From NCBI GenBank assembly GCA_949316235.1, contig OX438744.1, positions 25,965,578-26,029,577 on the forward strand: a stretch of 64,000 bases of DNA. The letters are read 5' to 3'. The notes under the pieces are model-generated. The model was not told the origin of the DNA and did not search any database. It worked only from the letters and a program-made list of their open reading frames with translations. This stretch comes from Oegoconia quadripuncta. Its lineage: Eukaryota > Arthropoda > Insecta > Lepidoptera > Autostichidae. Shown here piece by piece: positions 21,374-32,282 of this stretch; position 1 is the first letter of the stretch, and the number at the start of each line of letters is the position of its first letter. The translations under genes and the position numbers were made by a program.

Positions 21374-21699
21374 ACCAACCACATTGTAAACAACATTGGG
21401 TTTACGATTCGGAAGTCGCGGGTTCGATCTGGGGATCGAACCCGGGGTACATGTTTAAGTACTCGGTTTGGTTGGTGGTAGGGCATTTTAAATGTCCGCC
21501 TAGGTAACTACCACCATCTTATCGAAATCTGCCGCCAAGCAGCAATGTTAATAGCATTGTTGTGATCCGGTTGTCAAAGATAAGATAGCCAGTCCCCCAA
21601 ATGTGTTGGGGTGTGCGGGTCAGTACGCTTCCACCTTCGACCTCGTCTTCACTTAACATCAGGTGTGATTAAGGTCAAGTACCAACCCTTTGAGCATAA
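21374..21699 (+). repeat. SINE-A with a self-inverted B box
   Basis: Body matches 8512-8843 throughout. In the head, GGGTTCGAT is followed by CTGGGGATCGAACC and then CGGGGTACATG. The inserted 14 bases are the exact reverse complement of GGTTCGATCCCCAG, the B-box region itself. The A-box side is eroded. Confidence 0.9.
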
Positions 21700-21997
21700 A
21701 AATATATATATACAATAAACCACATATAACACTAGGTATGTCAACAATTTAATAATTTGTTATGATGAAACTGAATGTCAATTGAAAATGTCAATTATTG
21801 TATAATGTCAACTGTCATCTGTATCAAAAAATTCCTTAATAGAGTAAAATATCTTTTCTATAAGATATTCAAATATGTAACTTTCTCCTAAATTAAGAAA
21901 ACTCGGTGCATTTCTTTAAATCTGGAGAGAGTTTATTATAAATTTAATTTAAGAACAAGCAAGAATACCAGGGAGGTGTTCTTTTTATTATAATCAA

Positions 21998-22275
21998 AAT
22001 CAAAAAATGCTTTATTTTGTAGGTACATAGAGTACACTTAAAATAGTCAGATTTTACATTTTTAAAGCTACTGCTTGTTCAAAAGGCAATTTTCCCCTGA
22101 GAAGAACAAGCAAGAAACTCGAGAGGTCGCTAAATAATTAGTTTTTATATTTAACTTAATGTCTATTAATTATGAAATAGCCTGACATGCGTATGAGCCG
22201 TTATGTCCAAATAGTCTGATATTTTATAACATGCCTTCTCAATAAGTTTCTGTTTTATAGATCATTAAGTTAAAT
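21998..22275 (-). mobile_element. LINE-b 3' end, copy 2
   Basis: ATCAAAATCAAAAAATGCTT (tail side), AGCTACTGCTTGTTCAAAAG, CCTGAGAAGAACAAGCAAGA and, furthest in, CTCAATAAGTTTCTGTTTTA. Same layout as 13676-13990. Confidence 0.75.
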
Positions 22276-22564
22276 GTAGATTTAGTTAGCTAACGATAAT
22301 AATATCAATAACAAATCGTCCTTTTCTTTTAAAAGAAGTATTAAAATTGTACTATCAGCATAATTTTGCGCAGAGCTTCTTGTCATTTGACAACGCTTTA
22401 TGTATCAATTAGTATCAAATCGACATGACCATCTAAATAAATGGATTTATATGTAAGATACAAACATAAAAAAAATTACGCGGATTTTTTTATATTAAAG
22501 ACTAAATGGGGAGCCAGGTTATGAGCTATATTTGATGAAAATTGGTTAAGCCATTTCGAAGATT

Positions 22565-22830
22565 GACGACCTGTTTGATGTTGTAGTTAGAAACTGTGCT
22601 GCTATCCAAAAGGTCGGGGCATATGTTTGTATGATGAATACAGACATGTGTTCCCGAGTTATGGATGTTTTTCATTTATATATGTACTTATGTATGTATT
22701 TATGTATTTATATATTTCCAAAAAAATGTATTTGTGTAGTTCATCAACTATCTCGTATCTATAATACAAGCCTAGTTGCTTAGTGTGGAACTAGATGGCG
22801 CTGTGTGTATGTGCAAAGAAAAAAAAAGAT
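22565..22830 (+). repeat. SINE-B with damaged B box
   Basis: Complete from GACCTGTTTGATGTTGTAGT to GATGGCGCTGTGTGTATGTG, except that the B-box segment between AAAGGTCG and GGGGCATATG is deleted, so it should not be transcribed by Pol III. Confidence 0.85.
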
Positions 22831-23564
22831 GTTTAGCTATTGACACAGGTTAATTGGTGTATTTCGATGATTATCATAAGTCTTTCGGGCCTGTATTTAT
22901 AAAGTAAGGGCTCGATGACACTAATGTGAGGTAACATAGAGTGATTTAAACGTAACACTGGACTTAGTCTCTGTTTACGAATAGTCTAAACTAATTAAGC
23001 TATCATCGTGTCGAAATCGATTCTGATTACCGCTCGCCTCGTGGCCCCAAGAGGGGAGTCCGTCGTAATTAAAGCGCGACTCAGCGTCAAGCACTCCACA
23101 ATCGGGTCAGGTATCAATCGCGGCGACTAACGATGGGGTAACAAGCGATATCTGAAGATACCCCAGTTGATTACAATGCCTGTTGGAGGAAGGGGAATAA
23201 CAGACGTCTCTCTTGAAAGGGTTGAGGGTAGAATGGAAACGATTTTGAAGGAAAAAAATGAGAAATACGCCAACGGGGATTTATATATCTTAAACGTGGA
23301 CTTGTTTAACAATGAGTTAGTACTTGATTTCTAGTAGTCTATTATTATGGTACAGAGCAGAGGGATTAACTAAACAAAACATATATTACCTATTAAAATG
23401 CAGAGAGCATGTAATGGTTAAGTATGACCAGTTGAAGATTGTGTAAATATAAGAGATGTGGTCTAGGAGCAAAATGACATCAAAAACTTTTTAGATAAGA
23501 ATCGAGAAGGTCGGGATAAGTCCACATGAACATTTAAAGACCTCTAAAAGAAGGACACTCCACT
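22831..23564. other. largely unassigned
   Basis: GGGCCTGTATTTATAAAG at about 22888 resembles the end of the Harbinger-like MITE of 20616. The rest is not recognised; no gene. Confidence 0.35.
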
Positions 23565-23766
23565 CCTGAATGTGGCTATGGTACCTAGTGGACAGTTGTT
23601 CGTAATCAGAAGTGGAGTTACCAGCCGAAAATTGTTAGCCTTCTATATTAGGTGGTTTCAGAATGATTTACTTTGTATGGGTAATCGAAATTTTTTGGAT
23701 CGAATGCGACTATGGTTTCTTGGGTAAAGTTGTTGGTAATCAAGGATGGAGTCACCCGTTAATAAA
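23565..23766. repeat. fragment of a long-inverted-repeat MITE (MITE-L)
   Basis: GTTCGTAATCAGAAGTGGAG, GGTGGTTTCAGAATGATTTA, CTTTGTATGGGTAATCGAAA match one arm of the element at 57138-57807. Ends where the foldback element of 23769 begins. Confidence 0.65.
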
Positions 23767-23768
23767 TA

Positions 23769-24035
23769 TACACCGTGTAACGGTTAAGTGTAGTCATATT
23801 TTAAGGGCTTGTTCTACCCATCAATACGAACAACTTTTACTATGGGGGCAACTTCGAAATCGCGAAAAAAAAATGAGCTGTTCCATAGAAAATTTCAATA
23901 ACCTCCCGATGCAATGTATGAAACAGCTGATTTTTTTTTCGCGATTTCGAAGTTGCCCCCATAGTAAAAGTTGTTCGTATTGATGGGTAGAACAAGCCCT
24001 TAAAATATGACTACACTTAACCGTTACACCCTGTA
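23769..24035. mobile_element. foldback MITE with arms of about 115 bp
   Basis: The two halves are nearly perfect inverted copies: GTTAAGTGTAGTCATATTTT, TTGTTCTACCCATCAATACG and GGGGGCAACTTCGAAATCGC on the left are mirrored on the right. TA lies at both outer edges (23767-23768, 24036-24037). Ends TACACCGTGTAACGG / CCGTTACACCCTGTA relate it to the mariner-like ends at 611-1218. Confidence 0.9.
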
Positions 24036-24594
24036 TATGTCGTAGATAGCGATAAATTAGCGATAGAATTAATTATTTGAACGGTCAACTGAATATCATA
24101 ATACGCGGTTAATGGGAAGCAAACCTGGTGGCGTTGGTATCGCCGGAAACGGCGCGGTGACGGACGACGTTAACAGTAATATAAGGTCTGCACATCGAAG
24201 AGAGACTTTGCTACCAGCCTTCAAAGGAGTCGGAGCTCCACTGAACACAACAACGACTGTGAGTGATTCTGATTACCTACTATCACCGACGCGTAGAAGA
24301 AGAAGTTGATCATGGGATTTGAGTAAGGAGGAATTATAGACTAGGACCGGCTGAATTCCACAGACTGCACGCGAGGGCCAAGTTGTATGGCATGAGGGGC
24401 GTGCATATGTTTACTTTTCACCAGTAAGTAGTCTCGGGTTCCATGATCAAAATCGATCATAATGAATACGTCGTCTATGCGCCTATAGTAGCTTGCAATA
24501 ATATCGCCATTGCCCGAGCCACCCTTTACCACGCAACTGGCACCGTCCCCGTCGCTAGCAACGCCCACGCGCCCAGCTACGACATATATAATAT

Positions 24595-24745
24595 GTAAGT
24601 ATATTATTATTTAAAGTCAAAATGTTGAATATTTCTCGTTTCATTCTAAACAGTAAATTATATAATTTTACTCCCAAGGCGACGTACTTCCTAAATCAGT
24701 TTAAAGTTATGTAATAGCTTTTATACTGACGGAATTGAGGAATGA
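24595..24745 (-). repeat. relic of the mariner-like family
   Basis: AATATTTCTCGTTTCATTC, GACGTACTTCCTAAATCAGT and TTTAAAGTTATG match 1076-1165 of the element at 611-1218. The terminal inverted repeat is degraded. Confidence 0.5.
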
Positions 24746-24949
24746 TGATAACAAATCATGTCAAGATGAGAAAGGGTGAGAGGAACCCCAGTACACTATT
24801 AAGTATAATGCATAGTCAGAAGCAATAAGTGACTTATATCAAGTGATATTCGAGCGATCGCTCCGACATCTTGACATTTGCCGCTCTCGACATAAAGAAC
24901 TGAACATTTTCAACCGATCCGTTGTCAATCCTCATTTGCACATTTTAAG

Positions 24950-25032
24950 GAAAAATCGAGGGCGGAAAACAGATAGACGTGGTCATTACTCCATCGACAA
25001 GAGCATAGCTCTTAAATTGAAGAAGAAGAAAT
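24950..25032 (+). repeat. repeat 3' end with (GAA)n tail
   Basis: GTCATTACTCCATCGACAAG, AGCATAGCTCTTAAATTGAA then GAAGAAGAA; second copy of the repeat at 7655-7743. Confidence 0.65.
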
Positions 25033-25104
25033 GAAAAATCGCTCTCAATTAACAAGTGCTAAGGTATCTCTTGATAACAATAGTTAATTACTGGATTTTT
25101 GGCT

Positions 25105-25310
25105 GTGTGGTTTGCTAAACTAACCCATCTCTTCCCGTGGGTGTCGTAAAAGGCGACGGAACATAACGATTGCCAGCATAACCCATAGTATACTACGTGT
25201 AAGGAACAACCCGACATTCGCTTTATGGGCATGATATTTAATTCAAAATAAATCTGAATCCGAAATCTAAATCCGAAATCAAAATCCGAAATCTAAATTA
25301 GAATATCTTA
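25105..25310. repeat. dispersed repeat motif and short tandem repeat
   Basis: CATCTCTTCCCGTGGGTGTC followed by GTAAAAGGCGAC resembles a repeat common in Lepidoptera (remembered, not checked); a weak match is at 55790. At 25256-25302 there are about three units of ATCCGAAATCTAAA. Confidence 0.4.
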
Positions 25311-26029
25311 TTTACTTCGGTCGTAAATAAATATCCAAATATATCGAACACTTAACTTAATATTTAACCCACACTATACAAATTTACACTGCTATTGACT
25401 GATTGGTAGGATAGTAGATGGCGTAATTCATTCTTTAACTTGATGAAACGTTACCAGTTTGTCAATTACATTTATTAGTGGACTGCTATAGGCTGTTGAT
25501 GATTATGTGTATGATTTGAATTTTAAAAACTTTATAACAATTAAAGGTGCATCTGTGTCACATCGATCCTCCAGCTACGTTAGAGTAAATCATATGTGGT
25601 AGGAACAAAGGAAATTCCTTAACCATATTGTACTTCTGTTTTTCTCACTCCAGTCACGCTCCGTAGAGGACACCCGCCGCTCACTAATTAGAGCTCCGAA
25701 GCGGGAGACTATAAATGGTCCCTATCAATGCCACCTTACGCACCTATTTTCGGAGAAAAATGGGAGTTTCAACTAGCGGGCGACTTACAATGGTGGTTAC
25801 ATATTGCACAACTGAACGTCGCACACTATCATGTCGCAGAATTGCACTGTCGTTTAATAGGAATGTCGCACAATTGTACATCGCACACTCGGTGTCGCAC
25901 TTCAGTAATAAACCCAGTCAAAGTGTCCATTTGGATATTTTGCCTAAGTAGAATAACTATATAATAAGCGGTCAGCGGCGAGGATATGTCCTACAGTCCT
26001 AGGTCCTAGGAGACAGGAGCGGTCCTACC

Positions 26030-26480
26030 CACTAAAACCCCCGGTGTTCCTCCACTCACACCATAGCGGAGTGACCACGCGTACCGCCGCCATAACAACG
26101 GCGGTGGCGGGCCCTCCTATAGGCTGGAGCAGGGAGGAATCTCCTGGTCCAGCCACGTCAAGAAGGCGCGTGGGAACACCACGCGCGCCTTCTTGTGAAG
26201 CCTGCGTGTGGGTGGTGGCTCCCCCGAGTCACCACACGGCCTCGCTAGCTAAAGGGGAGAAGGTGGGCATACGCCCTTCTCCGGGTCCCAGTGCTTCTGC
26301 GGCGGATGGGCTGAGAAAAGGGATCGGCCTCCTCTCTCTCTCTCTCTCTCGCAGAAGGAGAGGACCGCTTTCCACGACCTCTCGTCGGCGACTATAGCCT
26401 TGACTACGGCCGGCAAGGTGAGGTCATCCCCTACCGCTGCGACGAAGTCATTCCTCTAGGGTGTGCTGCCCCGTGAGCTG
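26030..26480. other. GC-rich block with several hairpins
   Basis: Strong GC contrast with its surroundings. Hairpin-forming strings include CCGCCGCCATAACAACGGCGG, AGAAGGCGCGTGG with CCACGCGCGCCTTCT, and GGAGAAGGTGGGCATACGCC. A (CT)9 run sits at about 26334. An open frame of 117 codons runs through it but its composition is low complexity and no domain is recognised. Could be part of a LINE UTR or ORF1. Confidence 0.4.
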
Positions 26481-26769
26481 AGCTTATCCCTATGTCAGCC
26501 TTTTAGTTATTGAAATATTAATAAGGAGGATTTGTCTCTGTGATCAATATGTGACATTATGTGACCACTTAAGCATGTTTCTAGAAACAATTTTAAGTCT
26601 ATACCTTGAACTTACCGTTAGAGTGGTCAAGGTCTTAAACTTATGATTAATCAAATCCGACAACAAATGGGTAGATCCACACGACGAGAATGCTAGTGAT
26701 GTGAGTGTTCGCGAACTTGTAAAATGCCAACGTGAAACTGTCGTAATCGCATCGGTAATTAAAACCACA

Positions 26770-26885
26770 AAAATCGCTCTCCAGCTCCCAATTTATAAAT
26801 GCCACGAATAGCTTCTGTAACAAAAATGGTATGTATGTCAGCACCGTTTCCACAACAAAATGTGGAAACAGCTAAAATAAATAAA
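26770..26885 (-). repeat. LINE-a coding scrap
   Basis: CCCAATTTATAAATGCCACG, TGGTATGTATGTCAGCACCG and CACAACAAAATGTGGAAACA match the minus-strand region 5150-5260 of LINE-a copy 1 (WGN..DIH..FVLQKRA). Confidence 0.7.
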
Positions 26886-27679
26886 ACCTGTATTTAAATG
26901 TATTGGATGGTTATGTGAGTTGATTTTTACAAATTGAGACTACGTTGATGATAGCCTAACGTTTTCCATTATGGATGTATTCATTCATTTAGCAAATGAT
27001 ACAATCGATAGTCAATAAGGGGAGGTTTTGCTGGATTGAAACATAAACCGGAATAGTTGATCTTCTTACCCTTGGGGAGTATGCGACTGGGCTGTTTAAC
27101 GATACCGGGAGGCAGGGGTCTGATACGATAGTTGGTATAACAGACCTAATACAGATAGAATGATGGGGGTTAAGAAATGATTGTGTCTATTGGAATTTCT
27201 GAAATAATCCTATATTATTTAGAAACAAAAGGGCATTTGACGTGGTACAAAAAGATTTAGATTGGCTTTACTTGGTCGCTATTTTGACAATCTTAGTCCA
27301 TTTCTCTACATTAGAATTTGCAGAGAAATGAACATTGTTTCCTTTATCTTCTCAAGAATATAAAAGACAATGATAAGATGTGCTGTGCCTCAGCCTGTTA
27401 TAGTAATTTATACGTCAAATGATAGCAGAATATTCATTCTTTAAAATAGTTTAGCCGCAAAATATATAAAGCTGCGGATTAAGAGATATTTAAGTTACAA
27501 AAGTACGTTATCTTGAGGTTATATTTTTTGTTTTCTTTAATAATCGTTAATGATTTATTTCAATCACATCTAAATATCATGTGATTTTGCGGCCGAAGGT
27601 GGGCGTATCCTCATTCATAGGCTTCAACTGGCTAGATTATCCAATCTCAATATGACTTAAAAGTAGGTATACTCGTATA
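26886..27679. other. no recognisable feature
   Basis: AT-rich, no shared repeat and no credible open frame. Confidence 0.4.
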
Positions 27680-28105
27680 TTGGGTATTTACCTATAAAAA
27701 TTGGAGTTTTTTTTCTTCGTTAATCATATATACCAATTCCTGCGATTCTCAAAGTTATATCCAAATTTGTTTTTTACTTGGAAAATGGAATATAATTCCA
27801 AGGTTTCACATGATATATTTTTTTTATTGCTGGGCAAAATCACATATTAAAAAAAATTTGAACAGAGCTCTTTTCATTTGCTTCCCATAACCATTTCTTA
27901 GATTCGCTGAAACTTTTATAAAGCGGTTACTTTTAAAAATTAACGCTACCTATACTTAACTTAATGTTATCCGATAATACACACAAAGTTTACATAAATT
28001 TGGATTTGCCGTTCCCAAAAAAAAAAATCAAAAATGTTTGTATGGAGAAGCCAGTCTTAATGAACTTCTTCATACAAAATGCTAATTTCATAGGTAAGGA
28101 CCTAA
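27680..28105. mobile_element. TA-flanked MITE, copy 2 (inverted relative to copy 1)
   Basis: Collinear with the reverse complement of 10069-10490 over its full length (for example GTTAATCATATATACCAATT and TTCGCTGAAACTTTTATAAA), ends GGTAAGGACCTAA, TA on both sides (27678-27679 and 28106-28107). Scattered substitutions indicate an old pair. Confidence 0.85.
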
Positions 28106-28714
28106 TACTTGGTTAGCAACATTACACAGTACCTACCTACCTATAGATTCCTAATACGAACTCGGTACGATCATGCATGACCCTCCTCTTTGTGCATACT
28201 CTTCTTACGTGTTAAAATTGTTCGGTATTAGTGGTAAGGCCTGACTGGCTGGAAGTCCACAACAGCAATGTCAAAAAAATATAATGATAAAATCGATTAT
28301 AAAACGAATATCGTCGATAAATGATTATCGATTTGAAGTAGTTTATTCATAGTGTAGTTTTATTGCACAAGGCTCAAAACACACTCTGGGAGCAGACAAC
28401 CATCTCTCGCGAGTTGTCAGTTATGTCGCCAGCCAATCGAAATGATCGATTAACTTGGCGGCCAATAAGAAACCTTAATACGAGAATCGAATGATTAACA
28501 ATGATCGGTAACGCACTACGGAACGGAAATGAATGAATGATCAGCAATCGGCCGGCAACATGACAGCAATCAGGTAGATTACAAAGAAAACTTTTTTTTT
28601 TACAGCTTTCCAATTGACATGTAATACTCATTAATATTTATTAAATTATTAAGGATTTTTCATATTTATCTTATTTCTGTAACAGTCTAGAGCACGATCT
28701 GTCAGACAGTGGTG
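28106..28714. other. no recognisable feature
   Basis: Includes AT-rich CGAT-containing sequence near 28290-28335; no repeat partner and no gene recognised. Confidence 0.35.
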
Positions 28715-28835
28715 TGAAACTGATGTACACCAACTAAACTAAAACCAGTTTTAAAGTAGCACTGTCTCTTTCTCCCTGCAACAGTACGATGCGACGACAC
28801 CACTCCAAAACTAAACTAAAACCAGTAGGCGGAAG
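28715..28835. mobile_element. short hairpin MITE (MITE-H), copy 2, right arm broken
   Basis: TGATGTACACCAACTAAACT, AAAACCAGTTTTAAAGTAGC, ACTGTCTCTTTCTCCCTGCA, as in 11773-11925. The right arm stops after AAACTAAACTAAAACCAG. Confidence 0.75.
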
Positions 28836-28905
28836 CATGAAACAACCTACCAGAGGATATTGTCATAGCAGACAACATCGACAAATTTAAAAGCAAATAA
28901 AACGG
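28832..28905 (+). pseudogene. LINE C-terminal scrap
   Basis: Reads stop-NNLPEDIVIADNIDKFKSK-stop. 'WNNLP..I......FK..L' is the usual end of jockey/CR1-type LINE proteins; the expected Trp codon is TGA here. Confidence 0.5.
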
Positions 28906-29450
28906 AGATATTGTACTCAGATAATAAGCTTTATCATTTGTTTCAACTGCCTGCTTATTCTGCAATATGCAATAGGAATATCTAGCTTTTCTTTCAAAAT
29001 CTGCTCTTACCGATCTTCGATATTATTTAGAATGACATGACCCTCTGAAGTACCAATACCAACCATCAAAAACCAATATCTTTTGCTCGAAGGGCTATCC
29101 TTGAAAGTTGGCGTATTACGGCGAACGTCCATTGTAGCTCCAACAGGACTCCGCCTGTCCGCCCCCAGCTATCGTTGATTGATTAGCCCTTTGATGAGTT
29201 GCTAAGTTTTACAGATACCGGACTTATCCGGACAAAGGGGATACGAATTTTGTTTTCAGTTTGGTCTTGTTCCTTATTGACATCCCGGACAGGTTCTGAA
29301 TTATGTTTTAACTTTGGGCATTGGTTTGTTTTTAACAGGTTTGCTGATGTGTCGTTGTGGCGTCTCGTTTTGGGTATTTGCTATTAGTTGCTATTGGTTT
29401 TAGCTATTAGTTCAATGTTGTGGTTCTATGGAAACAATCTGCAGCCGTAC

Positions 29451-29482
29451 TACCTTAGAAGTTTTAATAAACTTCTAAGGTA
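29451..29482. repeat. perfect 14-bp hairpin with 4-nt loop
   Basis: TACCTTAGAAGTTT, loop TAAT, AAACTTCTAAGGTA. Confidence 0.9.
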
Positions 29483-29534
29483 CCATAATTGGTAACCCGT
29501 TACGTCTATATTTTAGACGTTTATCCCCTTATCC

Positions 29535-30180
29535 TTATATTCAAATTCAAATTCAAATTCAAAAATGTTTTATTTCGTAAGTTATAAGAATAACATTTGA
29601 AATCGTCATGTCATACAGTTATCGCTCATTCACTAGGCAGTCTCCCCAGAGAAGAACGAGCAAGAAACTCAGGGGTTGCTCTTTTTAAATAAGCCAATAC
29701 AAATACAATTTGGAATAATTGTTAAATTTATGATTCGACAAAGAAAAATAAAAATAGAATTAACTGGATATTGCCGAGCGGTTCATGTCCACGCATTCTT
29801 ATCATCCAGATAGTCAGAAATTTTATAATAGCCTTTGGTACATAGTTTCTGTTTAATGGTTGTTTTAAAGTTATTTAAAGGCAAATGTTGAATGTCTACC
29901 GGAACCTTATTATAAAAGCGTATACATTGTCCCTTGAATGACTTAGTGACTTTGTGTAAGCGACTGCTATGGGCAGCAAGTTTATTTTTATATCTTGTAT
30001 TTATATTGTGTATTTCACAATTTTTCCTAAACAAATGCAGATTCTTTCTTACGTACATTAAGTTTTCGTAAATATATTGCGATGCCAAAGTTAATATATT
30101 GATTTCCTGAAATTTATTCCTCAGAGATACTCGGGAGCCTAACTTGTAGATCGCACGAACCGCTCGCTATAAGAACGCTT
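29535..30180 (-). mobile_element. LINE-a copy 3, 3' end
   Basis: Tail (TTCAAA)n at 29541-29563, UTR with CCCCAGAGAAGAACGAGCAAG at about 29644, then a readable C-terminal coding part. 5' truncated at about 30180. Confidence 0.85.
29783..30178 (-). pseudogene. LINE-a C-terminal coding part
   Basis: Reads RAVRAIYKLGSRVSLRNKFQ, EINILTLASQYIYENLMYVR, then INTRYKNKLAAHSSRLHKVT, IRFYNKVPVDIQHLPLNNFK and GYYKISDYLDDKNAWT. An uninterrupted post-RT domain typical of jockey-type LINEs; the RT core is missing, so it is a dead 5'-truncated copy. It is the best guide to this end of the family. Confidence 0.8.
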
Positions 30181-30401
30181 ACATCAAATTTGGCGATCGA
30201 ACACAAGCTAGCTCAGCGGCAAATTATTCGCGATTGAACAACATTTTTACGTGATACGAAGGCTGTATTGTGTGTGATTCACTCGCGTGCTTTTCCAGAG
30301 AGTTGCAATTGTAATGAGACTGCTTTCATGAACCTTCAAATTTCATTCCACTTCAAAAAATTTTAACTATTATTTTGTTATCATTATTAATACTTAGTAG
30401 T

Positions 30402-30540
30402 AGAATGACACCTTCCTCAAAGGGTGGCAACGCATCTGTGACCCTTTTTGTGCTGCGGGTGTCCATGGGCGGCGGTGATTGCTTTCCATCAGGTGACCCG
30501 CATGCTCGTTTGCCGCCTTCATATAAAAAAAAAAAAAAAA
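30402..30540 (+). mobile_element. LINE-e 3' end
   Basis: GCAACGCATCTGTGACCC, GTGTCCATGGGCGGCGGTGA, TTTCCATCAGGTGACCCG, GCTCGTTTGCCGCC, then poly(A). Two other copies (49304-49478, 50865-50985) are on the minus strand. Confidence 0.8.
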
Positions 30541-30549
30541 AGTAGAAGT

Positions 30550-30640
30550 ACTCGTGGCATAGTCCTTGGATGGGTGACCACTAATGTAATTGTAATATGG
30601 GTGTTTCCGTACTGAGATAAATTGTCGGTCCAGGTTGTTT
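30550..30640 (+). repeat. 5S rRNA-derived repeat, copy 3
   Basis: ACTCGTGGC is joined directly to TAGTCCTTGGATGGGTGACC, so the A-box segment present in copies 1 and 2 is deleted. ATGGGTGTTTCCGTACTG downstream resembles the 3' end of 5S less clearly. Confidence 0.65.
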
Positions 30641-30892
30641 TCAATTGAAGGTAGTCGTTAAACCAAGTCGGTGGTTTACGTGGGTGGCTTAAAATCACTG
30701 ATTGTCAGGTGGTTACTAGTCGACACAAATTTACCAATCCGTACTGGACTGGGTTCGATTTGTATCAGACTAGTGGCCAATTGACTATTGAAATGTATTA
30801 TTGATATTGTGATGATTATCAATTCAACAAAACATGTATAATAACGTTGGGGTCCTCTGAGAACCAGTGTTGTGGCAATTTCTTTTTTTTTT

Positions 30893-31080
30893 TGATTGAC
30901 TGGATTCGCGTTTGACCATAATCTCACCTGATGGAAAGTGACGATATGGTCGAAGATGAAGTACGCGATCCCAGTAAATGCCTATTCACTCTGCTCTTGA
31001 AGATCCCAAGGTTGTAGGATTCAGGAAAGGCTGACGCCGGAAGGGAGTTCCATGCCTTGGCTGTTCGGATGATGAGCTGC
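30893..31080 (-). pseudogene. LINE-c C-terminal fragment
   Basis: TGACTGGATTCGCGTTTGAC, GTAAATGCCTATTCACTCTG, GACGCCGGAAGGGAGTTCCA on the plus strand; minus strand encodes IRTAKAWNSLPASAFPE. Poly(T) at 30880 is the element's tail. Confidence 0.8.
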
Positions 31081-32199
31081 TGCAGCATATGCTGAGATGG
31101 AGTGCATTTATGATATCACATTGCACTCATCCCATTGCAAAATCTCTCTGTTTTCTGTATTGTGTTGAAATTTTCTTGTTGTTAATATTATTACTGCTTT
31201 TATTCTCTGGTGTTATATAAAGCTAATAAAAAAATATACGAAACTTTATATAACCCTGCATTCCCTTAGAACAATTCTATGCACGTCTCGCCGAAATAAA
31301 TTGGATTGGCGGCCAAAAGCAAACCGACGAACTCCCGCGAATCTTGGGGAAATTGTTTAGCATTCCGCTATGCCACAACGTGGAACTCAGGGAAACAACA
31401 CCTGGATTCAGCTTATGTGTAATTCAGTAGCTGAATCGATTCATTTGATTCTTTTATGGAATTTTTAAGCGAGCGAGCTATTTGGCCTGGTGTTTACGGT
31501 GTTGTACCTTCAGTTATTATAACTGTGTCTTGGTAATAACAGGCCTCTGTTTACTATAGTCCTCAATTTGTTCTGGTCTTGAGTAGTCGTATTCCATAAT
31601 TGGTGCAATTATATTGATCATTATTATCCGTTATTCTACATATTCACAAGTGTCATGAAATAAATGATATTCCACCTAGTGCTATTAGAATATTTGCAGG
31701 AAATTAAGTTTCAATGTGAGTCATGATTCCGTTTGTTCGGGAGTACCAATACCAAGATCATATTTTCCGTCTCGTGGATTAAATTATATTGTTTTTACCC
31801 GACTGCCCCAGGAAGGAGGGTAATGGTTTTCGGTATTTAGATTTCTATGTTTCCTCCTGTAGCCTAAACGGCTTTCCGACTTCGAAGTGCAACTTGCATT
31901 TTCATCGTTTGATTCGTCTCGACCCTCTGAGAGTCAAGGATACATTTATGATAAAACATCTAGAACATTGCCCCTACAAAATACAAAATATGCTATCGGA
32001 TTTTTTTTATTTTTGTGTTTGAGTTTGAACATGCGCGTTTTTTTATGCACTCGTACTTGTAGGGGTTGTATGTAACTGAAAACCAGTGTTTCGCTCTTTG
32101 AGTGATGTGCCACATTGAGTTATAACCCATTTGTGCTACTGCGGCACACACTCGCTCTTTGTATTTTCTATTCTTTACTTTTATTTGTATGTATATTTC
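31081..32199. other. no clear gene
   Basis: CCCCAGGAAGGAGGGTAATG near 31806 resembles a dispersed repeat also hinted at 44700. Otherwise unassigned. Confidence 0.35.
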
Positions 32200-32280
32200 T
32201 TTGTAATTTAAAAATTGTGTAGTTGTGTGTATACAGTGGCGTAAATAAATGCTTTATCTATATCTATCTATCTATCCATG
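32200..32280 (+). repeat. LINE 3' end with (TATC)n tail
   Basis: GTGGCGTAAATAAATGCTTT followed by ATCTATATCTATCTATCTATC; mirror of 15562-15625. Confidence 0.65.
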
Positions 32281-32282
32281 TA

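Noticed and set aside
26044..26397. 117-codon frame in the GC-rich block as a gene
   Set aside because: Pro/Ser/Arg-rich low-complexity product driven by GC content and a CT repeat; kept only as a GC-rich feature.
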